Positions 44,132 to 51,672 of a stretch of DNA of 51,700 bases are shown piece after piece. The translations under genes were made by a program, and so were the position numbers. The notes under the pieces were generated by a model. It had not been told where the DNA came from, ran no database searches, and saw only the letters and a program-made list of their open reading frames with translations. Position 1 is the first letter of the stretch. Each line of letters begins with the position of its first letter. Origin of the DNA: a virus. Location: the IMG/VR virus record IMGVR_UViG_3300021963_000175, positions 1-51,700 of that record. One strand, written 5' to 3'.

Positions 44132-44202
44132 TTGCGGACGACAGACTCGAACTATCAACCCTGGGTTATGAGCCCAATGTGTTACCATTACACCAATCCG
44201 CT
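44132..44202 (-). tRNA. Initiator-like tRNA-Met (CAT)
   Basis: The 71-nt sequence has acceptor GCGGAT/GTCCGC with an A-A mismatch at 1-72, three G-C pairs next to the anticodon loop (GGG CTCATAA CCC) and T arm GATAG-TTCGAGT-CTGTC. The unpaired 1-72 position and the GGG/CCC stem are the two features that distinguish bacterial initiator tRNA from elongator Met. In E. coli the mismatch is C-A, here A-A. D-stem is GTG/CAC. No CCA is encoded. Confidence 0.8.
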
Positions 44203-44207
44203 ATATA

Positions 44208-44302
44208 GGTGGTGAATAATTTGCGATTATTCATTTCTACTTCTGAATATGCTGATTAAGTTAACATCACAGCAGGAATTTCATTTTCGTCTAACTACCA
44301 CC
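44208..44302 (-). ncRNA. Structured spacer RNA, three-helix junction
   Basis: On the minus strand GGTGGT pairs with ACCACC, enclosing TGCTG/CAGCA and GAATAAT/ATTATTC (loop CGCAA). The predicted three-way junction exactly fills the space between tRNA-Thr and the initiator-like tRNA. It has no open frame. It may be a processing spacer or a regulatory RNA; I do not recognise a family. Confidence 0.45.
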
Positions 44303-44303
44303 T

Positions 44304-44379
44304 TGGAGCCACCTGCCGGACTCGAACCAGCGACCATCTGATTACAAATCAGAAGCTCTACCAACTGAGCTAAGGGGGC
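44304..44379 (-). tRNA. tRNA-Thr (TGT)
   Basis: The 76-nt sequence has acceptor GCCCCCT/AGGTGGC with one C-U mismatch, anticodon stem TCTGA/TCAGA with loop TTTGTAA, and T arm GCTGG-TTCGAGT-CCGGC. The sequence following discriminator T is CCA, so the CCA end may be encoded here, unlike in the other tRNAs. It reads ACA. Confidence 0.92.
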
Positions 44380-44390
44380 TTGTAAAAGAA

Positions 44391-44582
44391 TTATTTATTT
44401 AATTCTTTAATACCTGTAAGAACTGAATCAGAACGAAGTTCTACTTGATGAGCCAATGAATCAACACTCATTGAATCAGTACAAGTTGAATCAGTACAAA
44501 CTGAATCTTTAGATGAAGTTGAGGTTTCGTTTGAGCAAGAAGCCAAAGTAACCAATGTAGCGATAAATAATACTTTTTTCAT
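44391..44582 (-). CDS. Small lipoprotein
   Basis: The 63-residue product has a signal peptide ending in the lipobox LASC (Cys16), then a Ser/Thr/Asp-rich region with CTDSTCTDS and a short helix. It should be a lipoprotein of the host envelope. Small phage lipoproteins often block superinfection or act as spanin partners. It lies just upstream of the tRNA array and shares its transcript. Confidence 0.75.
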   Translation of the reverse strand: MKKVLFIATLVTLASCSNETSTSSKDSVCTDSTCTDSMSVDSLAHQVELRSDSVLTGIKELNK

Positions 44583-44592
44583 TTTTAATTTT

Positions 44593-44618
44593 CTCTTATT
44601 TATAATAATATAATAAAA
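44593..44618 (-). promoter_or_regulatory. Phage promoter-like motif, relaxed form
   Basis: The minus strand has TTTTATTATATTATTATAAA about 20 nt before the lipoprotein gene. It is likely to drive the lipoprotein and the tRNA array. Confidence 0.6.
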
Positions 44619-44640
44619 GAAATTTAAAAAACCAAATTTT

Positions 44641-45831
44641 TTAAAGATTTTTTAACATTTTCTTTTTTCTATATGATGATAGATAATTATTTTCAATTAT
44701 AGTTTGTCTTTGAGAATTTATTCTATCTATTTCTTCTTGAGATAAACCTGTATCTTTAGCTTCTTCAGTGTCTATAAAACCATCATTGTTATCATCATAT
44801 TTATCTAATATTTCTTCATCAGTTAAATTAGCTCTAATCATATCATTTATAACTTGGTTAGATATTTCTAATCTAGCATCATGATCATCTTTAATTATTT
44901 CTTCAATAGCTTCTTTTTGTTCTTCTTCTGTTAAATCACTATTAATTATTTCTTGATACTTTTCAGATGTTTGTTTTATCTCATTTTCTAAATCATCATA
45001 AGCATCAACTACTTTTCTCATACCTTCTACTTTTTCTTCAATAGGTGTTTCATCACGTTTAGTAAGTTGAGTAAAGGCAAAGTTAGCAGCTATTACAAGA
45101 GCAATAGCTAATGGATCAAATACAAATATAATAACTAATATGTACCAGTTAATGATTCTGTCCATGGCAACTCCAGTAAGTTGACTTAAATATTTTAAAG
45201 GACCTAATTCACTTTCAACTATAGATTTAGTTTTAACTTCTAATATTTTAGATTCTAAACTGAAAATAGAATCATTAACTACATCTATTTTGGCTGATAA
45301 TTTTTCATTTGATTTTGATGCTGATTCAATATTACGAATAGCAGCATTATTTGATCTAACTACTAAATTACCTTTTTTATCTGTGTATTGAGTTGTTGAA
45401 GCTTGAGATAAAGTACCTTGTAATGTTGCTATTGATTGTTTTTCTTTTAAAATATTGTCTCTAGTTTCTTCAAATAATTTCTTTTTAGATTCTAAAGCTG
45501 TTATTTTAGATTCAACAATACTAGTTTGGTCTGCTGTTTTCTGATAGGCAGCTGATAAATAACCATATATACCTGCTGATGTTATTAGAATTAAAACACC
45601 TGCTGCTATTGTTAAATAAATTTTAAGTAATTTAGGTAATGTTTTTCTATATTGGTAAAGTAAAGAAGCTATCACTAATTTAGCTACTTCTAAAGAAGCA
45701 GCCATAATCATTACAGCTAAACCAGCTCCAGCAAATAACATACTTAAACCAGTAACACTATAAAATGCAGCTGATGCACTAACAGATAATGCTGATAATG
45801 CTATAATATATGGAAACAATTTTTTATTCAT
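44641..45831 (-). CDS. Multi-TM protein with coiled coil and EF-hand
   Basis: The 396-residue protein has three N-terminal TM segments (about residues 7-28, 32-58 and 72-92), a periplasmic or cytoplasmic coiled coil (about 95-195, with KITALESKKKLFEETRDNIL), another TM (NWYILVIIFVFDPLAIALVI, about 223-246) and a soluble tail. The tail has DKYDDNNDGFIDTEEA near residue 355, a canonical EF-hand calcium loop (DxDxNxDGxID). The topology resembles membrane scaffold or DUF4407-like proteins. Its role in the phage is unknown; calcium control is inferred from the loop. Confidence 0.75.
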   Translation of the reverse strand: MNKKLFPYIIALSALSVSASAAFYSVTGLSMLFAGAGLAVMIMAASLEVAKLVIASLLYQYRKTLPKLLKIYLTIAAGVLILITSAGIYGYLSAAYQKTADQTSIVESKITALESKKKLFEETRDNILKEKQSIATLQGTLSQASTTQYTDKKGNLVVRSNNAAIRNIESASKSNEKLSAKIDVVNDSIFSLESKILEVKTKSIVESELGPLKYLSQLTGVAMDRIINWYILVIIFVFDPLAIALVIAANFAFTQLTKRDETPIEEKVEGMRKVVDAYDDLENEIKQTSEKYQEIINSDLTEEEQKEAIEEIIKDDHDARLEISNQVINDMIRANLTDEEILDKYDDNNDGFIDTEEAKDTGLSQEEIDRINSQRQTIIENNYLSSYRKKKMLKNL

Positions 45832-45855
45832 ACTTTAATGTATGTAATAAATAAG

Positions 45856-46257
45856 TTATTTTTCTTTATGTTTATCAATCTTATCTAAGATTGTTGTTAA
45901 GGCTTCATTTTTAATAAATCCAGCCTGTTCCGCATTTTTTAAAGCGCTAATAACTTGGAATACAATTAATGGAATTAATATTGTTTCTGATAACCATGAT
46001 GTTCCTTTAAAACCTGCTTCAACTATTATTAATGCAGTTAATGTAACAATCCAAGCAACTAATGTTTTAAGAATTCTAACAGCTTTATATGTTTTAAATC
46101 CTTCTCTTTTAGTTCCAGCTATTACACCAAAAAAACCATCCATGAATATTACAGCTACAACAGCAAGATACTGATCTGAATTTTCCATTGCTAAGTTAAA
46201 GAAATAACTACATACAAAGGCAAATGCTGTTGATGTTACTAGTAATGTTGTCTTCAT
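45856..46257 (-). CDS. Holin family protein
   Basis: The 133-residue protein has an N-terminal hydrophobic segment, then AVVAVIFMDGFFGVIAGTKR with the D-G-FxG loop, and two further TM spans (AWIVTLTALIIVEAGF, LIPLIVFQVISAL). The layout matches the phage_holin_4 (toxin-secretion/lysis) family of Bacteroidota and Firmicutes phages. It forms membrane pores that time lysis and let the endolysin out. The endolysin lies two genes upstream, which supports the call. Confidence 0.8.
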   Translation of the reverse strand: MKTTLLVTSTAFAFVCSYFFNLAMENSDQYLAVVAVIFMDGFFGVIAGTKREGFKTYKAVRILKTLVAWIVTLTALIIVEAGFKGTSWLSETILIPLIVFQVISALKNAEQAGFIKNEALTTILDKIDKHKEK

Positions 46258-46258
46258 G

Positions 46259-46636
46259 TTATCCTATTTCATCATCTAAATGATCTGGAATACCGTCACC
46301 ATCTACATCAGTAATCTCACTATATCCTAAAGCTTTCATAAACTGGGCAACTCTTTCTTTTAAATCATTATCACTGTCAGCAAACCAATCTTCTTTAATA
46401 TTATCATGGCTTAATACAGTAGTTAAAGCTGTATAAAGACTATCAATATGTTCTACTAAATAGATATCAGCTGCTGTAAAATCTAAACTGAAAGCATAAT
46501 CATCGATTTGAGGGATTTTTAATAAACTATCTGTTTTACCTATTTTCTTTTCAGTTGGAATACTTCCTCCAAACTTATGAAAATATTCTCCAATGTAGAT
46601 ATATCCTTGTCCTTCTTTTAATTGAAACTCACTCAT
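46259..46636 (-). CDS. T5orf172/GIY-YIG-like protein with calcium-binding tail
   Basis: The 125-residue protein has GYIYIGEYFHKFGGSIPTEK with KIGKT near residue 36, the beta-strand pair of GIY-YIG-type folds in the T5orf172 (MUG113) branch, followed by a helix and DWFADSDNDLKERVAQFMKA, which matches its later EWF motif. The last 15 residues (DVDGDGIPDHLDDEIG) form an acidic DxDxDGxxD repeat, as in thrombospondin type 3 or dockerin calcium sites. A catalytic Arg is not obvious. It sits between endolysin and holin genes. Confidence 0.6.
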   Translation of the reverse strand: MSEFQLKEGQGYIYIGEYFHKFGGSIPTEKKIGKTDSLLKIPQIDDYAFSLDFTAADIYLVEHIDSLYTALTTVLSHDNIKEDWFADSDNDLKERVAQFMKALGYSEITDVDGDGIPDHLDDEIG

Positions 46637-47466
46637 TATTTTAATAAATTATAATACTCGTTAAAATGTTTAATACGATCAGGTAAACCAATTGTTCCAC
46701 CATTTACTCTTTTAGTAACAGCAGTTACAGTTCCTTGATCAGCTCCCTTATCACAAATAGCCCACAAACCATTCTTATTAAAGAACCAAGCAGCAGACAT
46801 TAAAGGATATTTAGTAGCAACCAAATCAGGATTAGATAAAATTTCCTCAGGAACAAATTTATCAAAAGCAGAATAATTATCTTTACCTGTTAATTGAATA
46901 TAACCACGGCCTCTAAATTTATATCCTTCTTTTGTAGCCTCAACTCCATTACCCATTCTACCTCCATAAACACGAGAAGCAATAGCTTCAGGTTTACGAG
47001 CGTATTGTTCTGCTAAAGCGGGTGTAAAATATCTTGGGAAGATACCTAATAAACCTTTAGAAGAATAATTTAAGTTTTCTGAAGTTGCTTTCCAACCTCC
47101 TGATTCATGACCACATTGTGCTAAAAAATGAGCTAATCTTAAAGGATTAGTAATATTAAATTTAACAGCTGTATCAGGAATTTGAGCTAATACTGTATCA
47201 GGAATATGTCCTTTTAATTTATCTAATTTAAATGGACCCGATAAGATTGGAGTTGCAGTTAATGTGGGAGCAGTATCTGGAGTTGTCCCGAACATTTTAT
47301 TCCATGTTCCGTCTCCTACTATACCGTCAGCTGTTAGCCCATTAGCTCTTTGCCATGCCTTAACTGCTTCTTCAGTCTTAGGTCCAAAAGTTCCTATTGC
47401 TTCAACGCCTAATTTGGCTTGAAGTTTTTTAACATTGTCGTTGTTATCACCTCTTTTTAATAACAT
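46636..47466 (-). CDS. Endolysin: peptidoglycan-binding domain plus GH19 chitinase-like domain
   Basis: The 276-residue protein has an N-terminal PG_binding_1 domain (residues about 4-62, LLKRGDNNDNVKKLQAKLGV and WQRANGLTADGIVGDGTWNK) and, after a linker, a GH19 muramidase/chitinase-like domain with AHFLAQCGHESGGWKATSEN near residue 115, where the Glu is catalytic, and GRGYIQLTGKDNYSAF near 205. It lacks a signal peptide, so release depends on the holin. It cleaves the peptidoglycan glycan at lysis. It shares one base with the next gene's start. Confidence 0.92.
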   Translation of the reverse strand: MLLKRGDNNDNVKKLQAKLGVEAIGTFGPKTEEAVKAWQRANGLTADGIVGDGTWNKMFGTTPDTAPTLTATPILSGPFKLDKLKGHIPDTVLAQIPDTAVKFNITNPLRLAHFLAQCGHESGGWKATSENLNYSSKGLLGIFPRYFTPALAEQYARKPEAIASRVYGGRMGNGVEATKEGYKFRGRGYIQLTGKDNYSAFDKFVPEEILSNPDLVATKYPLMSAAWFFNKNGLWAICDKGADQGTVTAVTKRVNGGTIGLPDRIKHFNEYYNLLK

Positions 47467-47468
47467 AA

Positions 47469-47729
47469 TTAACCTTCTTCTTCTGGGCTTTGATTATCTT
47501 TTTTCTTATTAATCCATTTGTCTACAGATGCAATACCAAATGAACCTAATACCATCACCATAAATCCGTCAAAGATAATCTTGTTAACAACAAATTCTTT
47601 ACCAGCATAACCAGTAATAATATCTACTAAAAAGGCTATACATAACATTAAAAATGCTATAAAGCCTACAACACTCTTTTCATTTATTGAGTTGTTGTCA
47701 TCAAATAATTGTGAGAAAAATTTTTTCAT
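47469..47729 (-). CDS. Two-TM small membrane protein, holin-like
   Basis: The 86-residue product has two hydrophobic spans (VVGFIAFLMLCIAFLVDIIT, about 20-39, and GFMVMVLGSFGIASVDKWI, about 55-73) and charged N- and C-terminal tails. It lies immediately upstream of the endolysin. The topology, size and place fit an antiholin or second holin. No family match is claimed. Confidence 0.7.
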   Translation of the reverse strand: MKKFFSQLFDDNNSINEKSVVGFIAFLMLCIAFLVDIITGYAGKEFVVNKIIFDGFMVMVLGSFGIASVDKWINKKKDNQSPEEEG

Positions 47730-47757
47730 TGTTTTTAGGTTTATTATAAATATGAGT

Positions 47758-48195
47758 TTAAAGTGAATTTATTGAATTTTTTAATGAGGATTCTAATGCT
47801 TTAGAAAATGATTTTCGATTTAATGGAACCTCATTATTTTCAACATCTAAAAACATAGCAAAAATAAAAGTACGTCTTTCACTTTTACCTTTAAAACAAC
47901 CTGAACCTATACAAGTAGTTGTTTCTACAATATAGTCTTTACGTAACCATTTTATTCCCATTATATTAACAATCTGTTGTGGAGAATAAATACTATCTAT
48001 ACTAACCCACACATCCATTCCTTCAGTTGTATCATTTACTGGGTTGTATCCTTTGTTAGATAATAATTCTTCAACTGTTTCTTTAACTCCAAAAGTAACA
48101 TCTCTAGATTCAACTTTTTGAATTGTTTGATTATTAGTTACATGAATTTTAATTGGGTTGAGAGATAATAAAGCAGGGATTAGTATATTTAACAT
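47758..48195 (-). CDS. Secreted-type protein, possible CsgG-associated
   Basis: The 145-residue product opens with a hydrophobic stretch (MLNILIPALLSLNPIKIHVT), likely a signal sequence, and then has beta segments with two Cys (TTCIGSGC) and a C-terminal helix. The layout of DVWVSIDSIYSPQQIVNIMG and RRTFIFAMFLDVENNE is loosely like periplasmic chaperone or TolB-N type domains. Its position after the CsgG-like and GEVED genes suggests export. No family is recognised. Confidence 0.5.
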   Translation of the reverse strand: MLNILIPALLSLNPIKIHVTNNQTIQKVESRDVTFGVKETVEELLSNKGYNPVNDTTEGMDVWVSIDSIYSPQQIVNIMGIKWLRKDYIVETTTCIGSGCFKGKSERRTFIFAMFLDVENNEVPLNRKSFSKALESSLKNSINSL

Positions 48196-48206
48196 AATTA
48201 TAAATA

Positions 48207-49280
48207 TTAATTTCTATAACCTGTTCGAATTAAATAATAATTTGAATTTCCTTTATTTGTAATTCCACTTAAAGTAATAGTTTGTACCCCTGAATAGGTA
48301 GCTTTTAAATTTGAGTTTGAGTTATTTATTGAATTCCATTCTGTTGAAGAAAAAATTCTATAATTCGGAAGTGGATATCTCCATGTTCTTCCTATTATTC
48401 TAGCATAAACTAAATAAACATCTGTCACACTTAGATAATCATCATTATTAACATCCATTCTATAGTAATCTTTAGAATTAAAAGTTTGAGATAATATTTT
48501 TTGATTAAATGATTGAGCATCACTTATCATAGGAGATGAAATAGTTAAACTACTGATTTCAATTTGGAAATCATAAACTGTAGCATCTTTAGTAGATGAG
48601 ATAGCATATTTACCATTTATATCTGTATTAATAGTACTTTCAAAAGTATAAGTAGAAGATGATTTTAATTTAGAATAAAATTTAACAGGTATATTTTGTA
48701 TTCCTACTCCTTCAGAATTGTAAATATAACCTGAATATGAGAAAGGATCTGTAGCACCAACAATTCTAGTTTTAAAATCAAATGTATTTCCATAAGGATA
48801 AGTACCACAAATAGTAGGAGAACCTGAGTATTGCATTACAAATCTCATGTAAACTTCTCCATTATAAACTGATGTTGGAACAGTAAAAGTAGATGTAACA
48901 GTTTTAGTACCTAACCAAGAATAATTTGAACTATGAACTAATTCACCTGCATCTGTTAATATTCCATTACCATTAAAGTCAATCCACAGTTTAAAATACT
49001 CCATATAATTACCATTTGTAACAGCTGTATATGAAATAGAAATACTTTGTCCTGCTTTAATTCTAGGAACAGTATCTTTAGTATAAGCATAATCATAATA
49101 ACCAGCAGGGTTTCCACCAGATGTAGAAGTAAATCCATTACTTCCAGCAAATGTTTTTCCGTTTATAGTGACACTAGATACATATTCACAACAAAAAGTT
49201 GTAGGTCTACTAGCACATAAAGGTGACTGACTATAAAGATTTGTATTAAATAAAAATACTAATATAATTAACCATCTCAT
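48207..49280 (-). CDS. GEVED/dockerin-like secreted protein
   Basis: The 357-residue protein has a signal peptide (residues 1-17, LIILVFLFNTNLYSQS), then a GEVED-type beta-sandwich whose central part reads FKLWIDFNGNGILTDAGELV near residue 100, with IRLP-like VYMRFVMQYSGSPTICGTYP. A second module carries a prealbumin-like beta fold (GYIYNSEGVGIQNIPVKFYS) and MDVNNDDYLSVTDVYLVYAR, a dockerin-type calcium repeat. GEVED domains are common in Bacteroidota secreted proteins. A phage copy may be a virion surface or secreted adhesin. No C-terminal sorting domain is visible. Confidence 0.75.
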   Translation of the reverse strand: MRWLIILVFLFNTNLYSQSPLCASRPTTFCCEYVSSVTINGKTFAGSNGFTSTSGGNPAGYYDYAYTKDTVPRIKAGQSISISYTAVTNGNYMEYFKLWIDFNGNGILTDAGELVHSSNYSWLGTKTVTSTFTVPTSVYNGEVYMRFVMQYSGSPTICGTYPYGNTFDFKTRIVGATDPFSYSGYIYNSEGVGIQNIPVKFYSKLKSSSTYTFESTINTDINGKYAISSTKDATVYDFQIEISSLTISSPMISDAQSFNQKILSQTFNSKDYYRMDVNNDDYLSVTDVYLVYARIIGRTWRYPLPNYRIFSSTEWNSINNSNSNLKATYSGVQTITLSGITNKGNSNYYLIRTGYRN

Positions 49281-50701
49281 ATTTTTAATTTTGCTCCCAT
49301 TAATATTTGAAAATTAAGAATGTCTTGACCAGCTATGTAAGTGCCACCTCCTGTTAATCCAATTCCAAATGTTTTAGTTAATTTATAATTTAAATTTAAA
49401 AAAGGTATAATAATTGGTTTAGCATCAAAAATAGATTCTGTATAAAATTTAGAATAAGGAGAATAAATTCCAGCCATAATAATTGTAGCATCTACTGCTT
49501 TACCAATTTTTCCTTTATACATAAAACCACCTATAGCTATAGTTGATATTAACTCTTCACCAAATAACTGTCCATAGGTTGCTGATACACCATATAAAGC
49601 TGTAAATGATTTGATTGAATTAACTCGTATTAATAAAGCATTTGCTGTAGTAGATTTAGGTAATATTCCTAATCCTACTGAAGCAACATTAATATGTTTA
49701 TGACCATTTTTATTAGTCCCAATCCAAGAACGTATTGCTGATAAATTACCAATTTTAGCATTAACCATATAATCAGCCGAAAAACCTATTGAGGCTGTAC
49801 CATCACCTTTTACACGAGTAAAAGACATAGTACCTCTAGCATCTTGAGAACCATCAGCTCTAGTTTGGACTCCAACAATATCTCCAGTAACTAAGATTGC
49901 TGGTTTTTGGGTTTCAGCTTTAGCTTTACTAGCGGCTTTAGTAGTACTAGCAGACTGTGTTTTTTGTTGTTCAGTCTTAGTATCTTCTATTTGTTGGTCA
50001 TTTGGTTTTTCTTCTTTGGGAGTCTCTCCACTATTGTTATTCCCACTCCCGTTACCAGAACTACTACCAGAAGAATTACTGTTATTATTTGAACTATTGC
50101 TTCCATTACCTACTGTTCCTCCTCCAGATCCATTAGACCCGCCTTGATTTTCTGGTGGATTTCCTCCCTCTTGGCCTGTTCCTGTACTTGGATTCGATCC
50201 ATCATTAGAATTGGAACTATTATTATTAGAATTATTGTTAGGATTATTGTTATCATTTTTCTTTTTATTTGTTGTTATACTTCCTGAACCTGAGTTGGTG
50301 GTTCCTCCTATATTATTTCCTATACCTCCTGATACTCCACTTGTTATAGAAGAGAGATCTAAACTTAATAAGTTAGTAACATTACCTATAATATTAGAAA
50401 CTTGGTTTGTTGAAGTTATAGTTGTAGTAGTAGTAAGAACACCTTGACAAGGTGATGTTGATTGGTATTTAATATAAATATTATTAATCCAAGTATCAAA
50501 TGTACCGTCATTTAATTCTCCATATGTAAATGTTTTTATTTGTCCATAGTATGAAATAACTATAGGAGAACTCATGTCAGCATTAATAAATTTATTTTGT
50601 TTAGTGCATGGATCTATATAACTATAGATAAAGGATTGCCCACAAAGGGGCAATCCAATTGTTATTAATATTAATAATATTTTAGTTTTTAAAGATACCA
50701 T
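49277..50701 (-). CDS. Secreted protein with disordered linker and probable outer-membrane barrel
   Basis: The 474-residue protein has a signal peptide (residues 4-22, LKTKILLILITIGLPLCGQS), an N-terminal folded part, and a long Gly/Asn/Ser-rich linker (about residues 128-220). The C-terminal 200 residues alternate in a beta-barrel manner (GTMSFTRVKGDGTASIGFSA, NVASVGLGILPKSTTANALL) and end in ILMGAKLKI, as outer-membrane barrels do. It overlaps the GEVED gene by four bases. It may anchor or export other proteins of this block. Confidence 0.7.
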   Translation of the reverse strand: MVSLKTKILLILITIGLPLCGQSFIYSYIDPCTKQNKFINADMSSPIVISYYGQIKTFTYGELNDGTFDTWINNIYIKYQSTSPCQGVLTTTTTITSTNQVSNIIGNVTNLLSLDLSSITSGVSGGIGNNIGGTTNSGSGSITTNKKKNDNNNPNNNSNNNSSNSNDGSNPSTGTGQEGGNPPENQGGSNGSGGGTVGNGSNSSNNNSNSSGSSSGNGSGNNNSGETPKEEKPNDQQIEDTKTEQQKTQSASTTKAASKAKAETQKPAILVTGDIVGVQTRADGSQDARGTMSFTRVKGDGTASIGFSADYMVNAKIGNLSAIRSWIGTNKNGHKHINVASVGLGILPKSTTANALLIRVNSIKSFTALYGVSATYGQLFGEELISTIAIGGFMYKGKIGKAVDATIIMAGIYSPYSKFYTESIFDAKPIIIPFLNLNYKLTKTFGIGLTGGGTYIAGQDILNFQILMGAKLKI

Positions 50702-51368
50702 TCTTGATTAGGTTTTCAATTACTTTAGTTGTAGCAGTCTCTAAAGACTTTCTAGTTGCTTTACCTACAGTACTCTGAGAAAACTTCATATCAAGATTTT
50801 TAAGAAATGATTCACCTACTTTTTGTGACTCACCTTCACCTGAACCGATATATATTTGGCCTGTCATGGCATCAACGAAACGAACTTGGAGACGTATGAA
50901 AGTAGTGACAACAACTTTACTTTTACCTTTTTCCACAGTCTCATCTTCATCAACAGCAAAATCGGCCACAGTAACATAAACAAAGTAACGAGCAGCTTTA
51001 ATCTTACCCTTTCCATCAATGGGCTCTTCAAAGACTCCTTTTTTAGAGGCTTTGAATTGGGTAACCATTCTTTCTTTGATTTCAGCTTTCTCTTCGGTGA
51101 ATATAAATCTTCTTGTTTCATCTAAATAATCTAATACTGATTCGGCAAAACCTAAACCTACATTTTTTTCTTGAAGGTCTGGGTATAAAGCAAGTACCTT
51201 AGTCATATCAACATTAATTACTTGAACAGCATATTTTAAGCTGTCTGTGTAATTAGAAACTGTTGAAATGTCTTTAGTTTCAATAACATCTTGTTCAGTA
51301 GTAGTTTTCATAGAACCACAACCTACTAATAAGATAGTTAAAAAAATATTACCAAGGCTCTTCTTCAT
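50682..51368 (-). CDS. CsgG-like lipoprotein
   Basis: The start at 51368 gives a signal peptide MKKSLGNIFLTILLVGC, with the lipobox LVGC and Cys17; a start at 51410 would add an extra hydrophobic piece. The 228-residue protein has KNVGLGFAESVLDYLDETRR and FIFTEEKAEI, then AARYFVYVTVADFAVDEDET, FIRLQVRFVDAMTGQIYIGS and a C-terminal helix (KATRKSLETATTKVIENLIK). This order fits CsgG, the nonameric outer-membrane pore that secretes curli in E. coli. CsgG homologs are known from T4-like marine phages. The family call is moderately secure. Confidence 0.75.
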   Translation of the reverse strand: MKKSLGNIFLTILLVGCGSMKTTTEQDVIETKDISTVSNYTDSLKYAVQVINVDMTKVLALYPDLQEKNVGLGFAESVLDYLDETRRFIFTEEKAEIKERMVTQFKASKKGVFEEPIDGKGKIKAARYFVYVTVADFAVDEDETVEKGKSKVVVTTFIRLQVRFVDAMTGQIYIGSGEGESQKVGESFLKNLDMKFSQSTVGKATRKSLETATTKVIENLIKNGIFKN

Positions 51369-51672
51369 CTTTAGCAGGTTTAGTAGCAGGAGCAGCAACT
51401 GGTTTTTCAATTACACGTTCTTTAATAATTGTGTTAGTTCCACCACCTTGCTTAACTTGTTGTTTGTTTTCTTGGTTTTGTTGAACATTAATTACTACAG
51501 GAGCAGCAGAAGCAGGAGCTGCTTGTTCAGTTTTAACTTCTTCTTTAGGCTCATCACCACCGCCTAAGTGGGTTGCAAACCAGGCACCGCCGGCTGTAAC
51601 TGCTGTAGTGATAGCACCAATAATTGCTTTTTTGGTAGCAGACATTACGCTTTCTTCTTTTTCTTCTGACAT
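51349..51672 (-). CDS. Small Ala/Pro/Glu-rich membrane-associated protein
   Basis: The 107-residue product has a hydrophobic Ala/Gly-rich segment (AIIGAITTAVTAGGAWFATH, residues about 15-34), then an Ala/Pro/Glu-rich disordered part with a Gln/Asn-rich stretch (VQQNQENKQQVKQG). It overlaps the CsgG-like gene by 20 bases, so the two are coupled. It may be a membrane anchor or chaperone for the secretion block. No family is recognised. Confidence 0.65.
   Translation of the reverse strand: MSEEKEESVMSATKKAIIGAITTAVTAGGAWFATHLGGGDEPKEEVKTEQAAPASAAPVVINVQQNQENKQQVKQGGGTNTIIKERVIEKPVAAPATKPAKDEEEPW

Noticed and set aside
43790-44379. tmRNA
   Set aside because: No tag reading frame ending in Ala-Ala is visible, and the element is too short, although the acceptor and T arms are tRNA-like.
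380-44618. T4 late promoter (TATAAATA)
   Set aside because: The recurring core TTATTATATTA lacks the T4 octamer in most copies, so it is better treated as a motif of its own.
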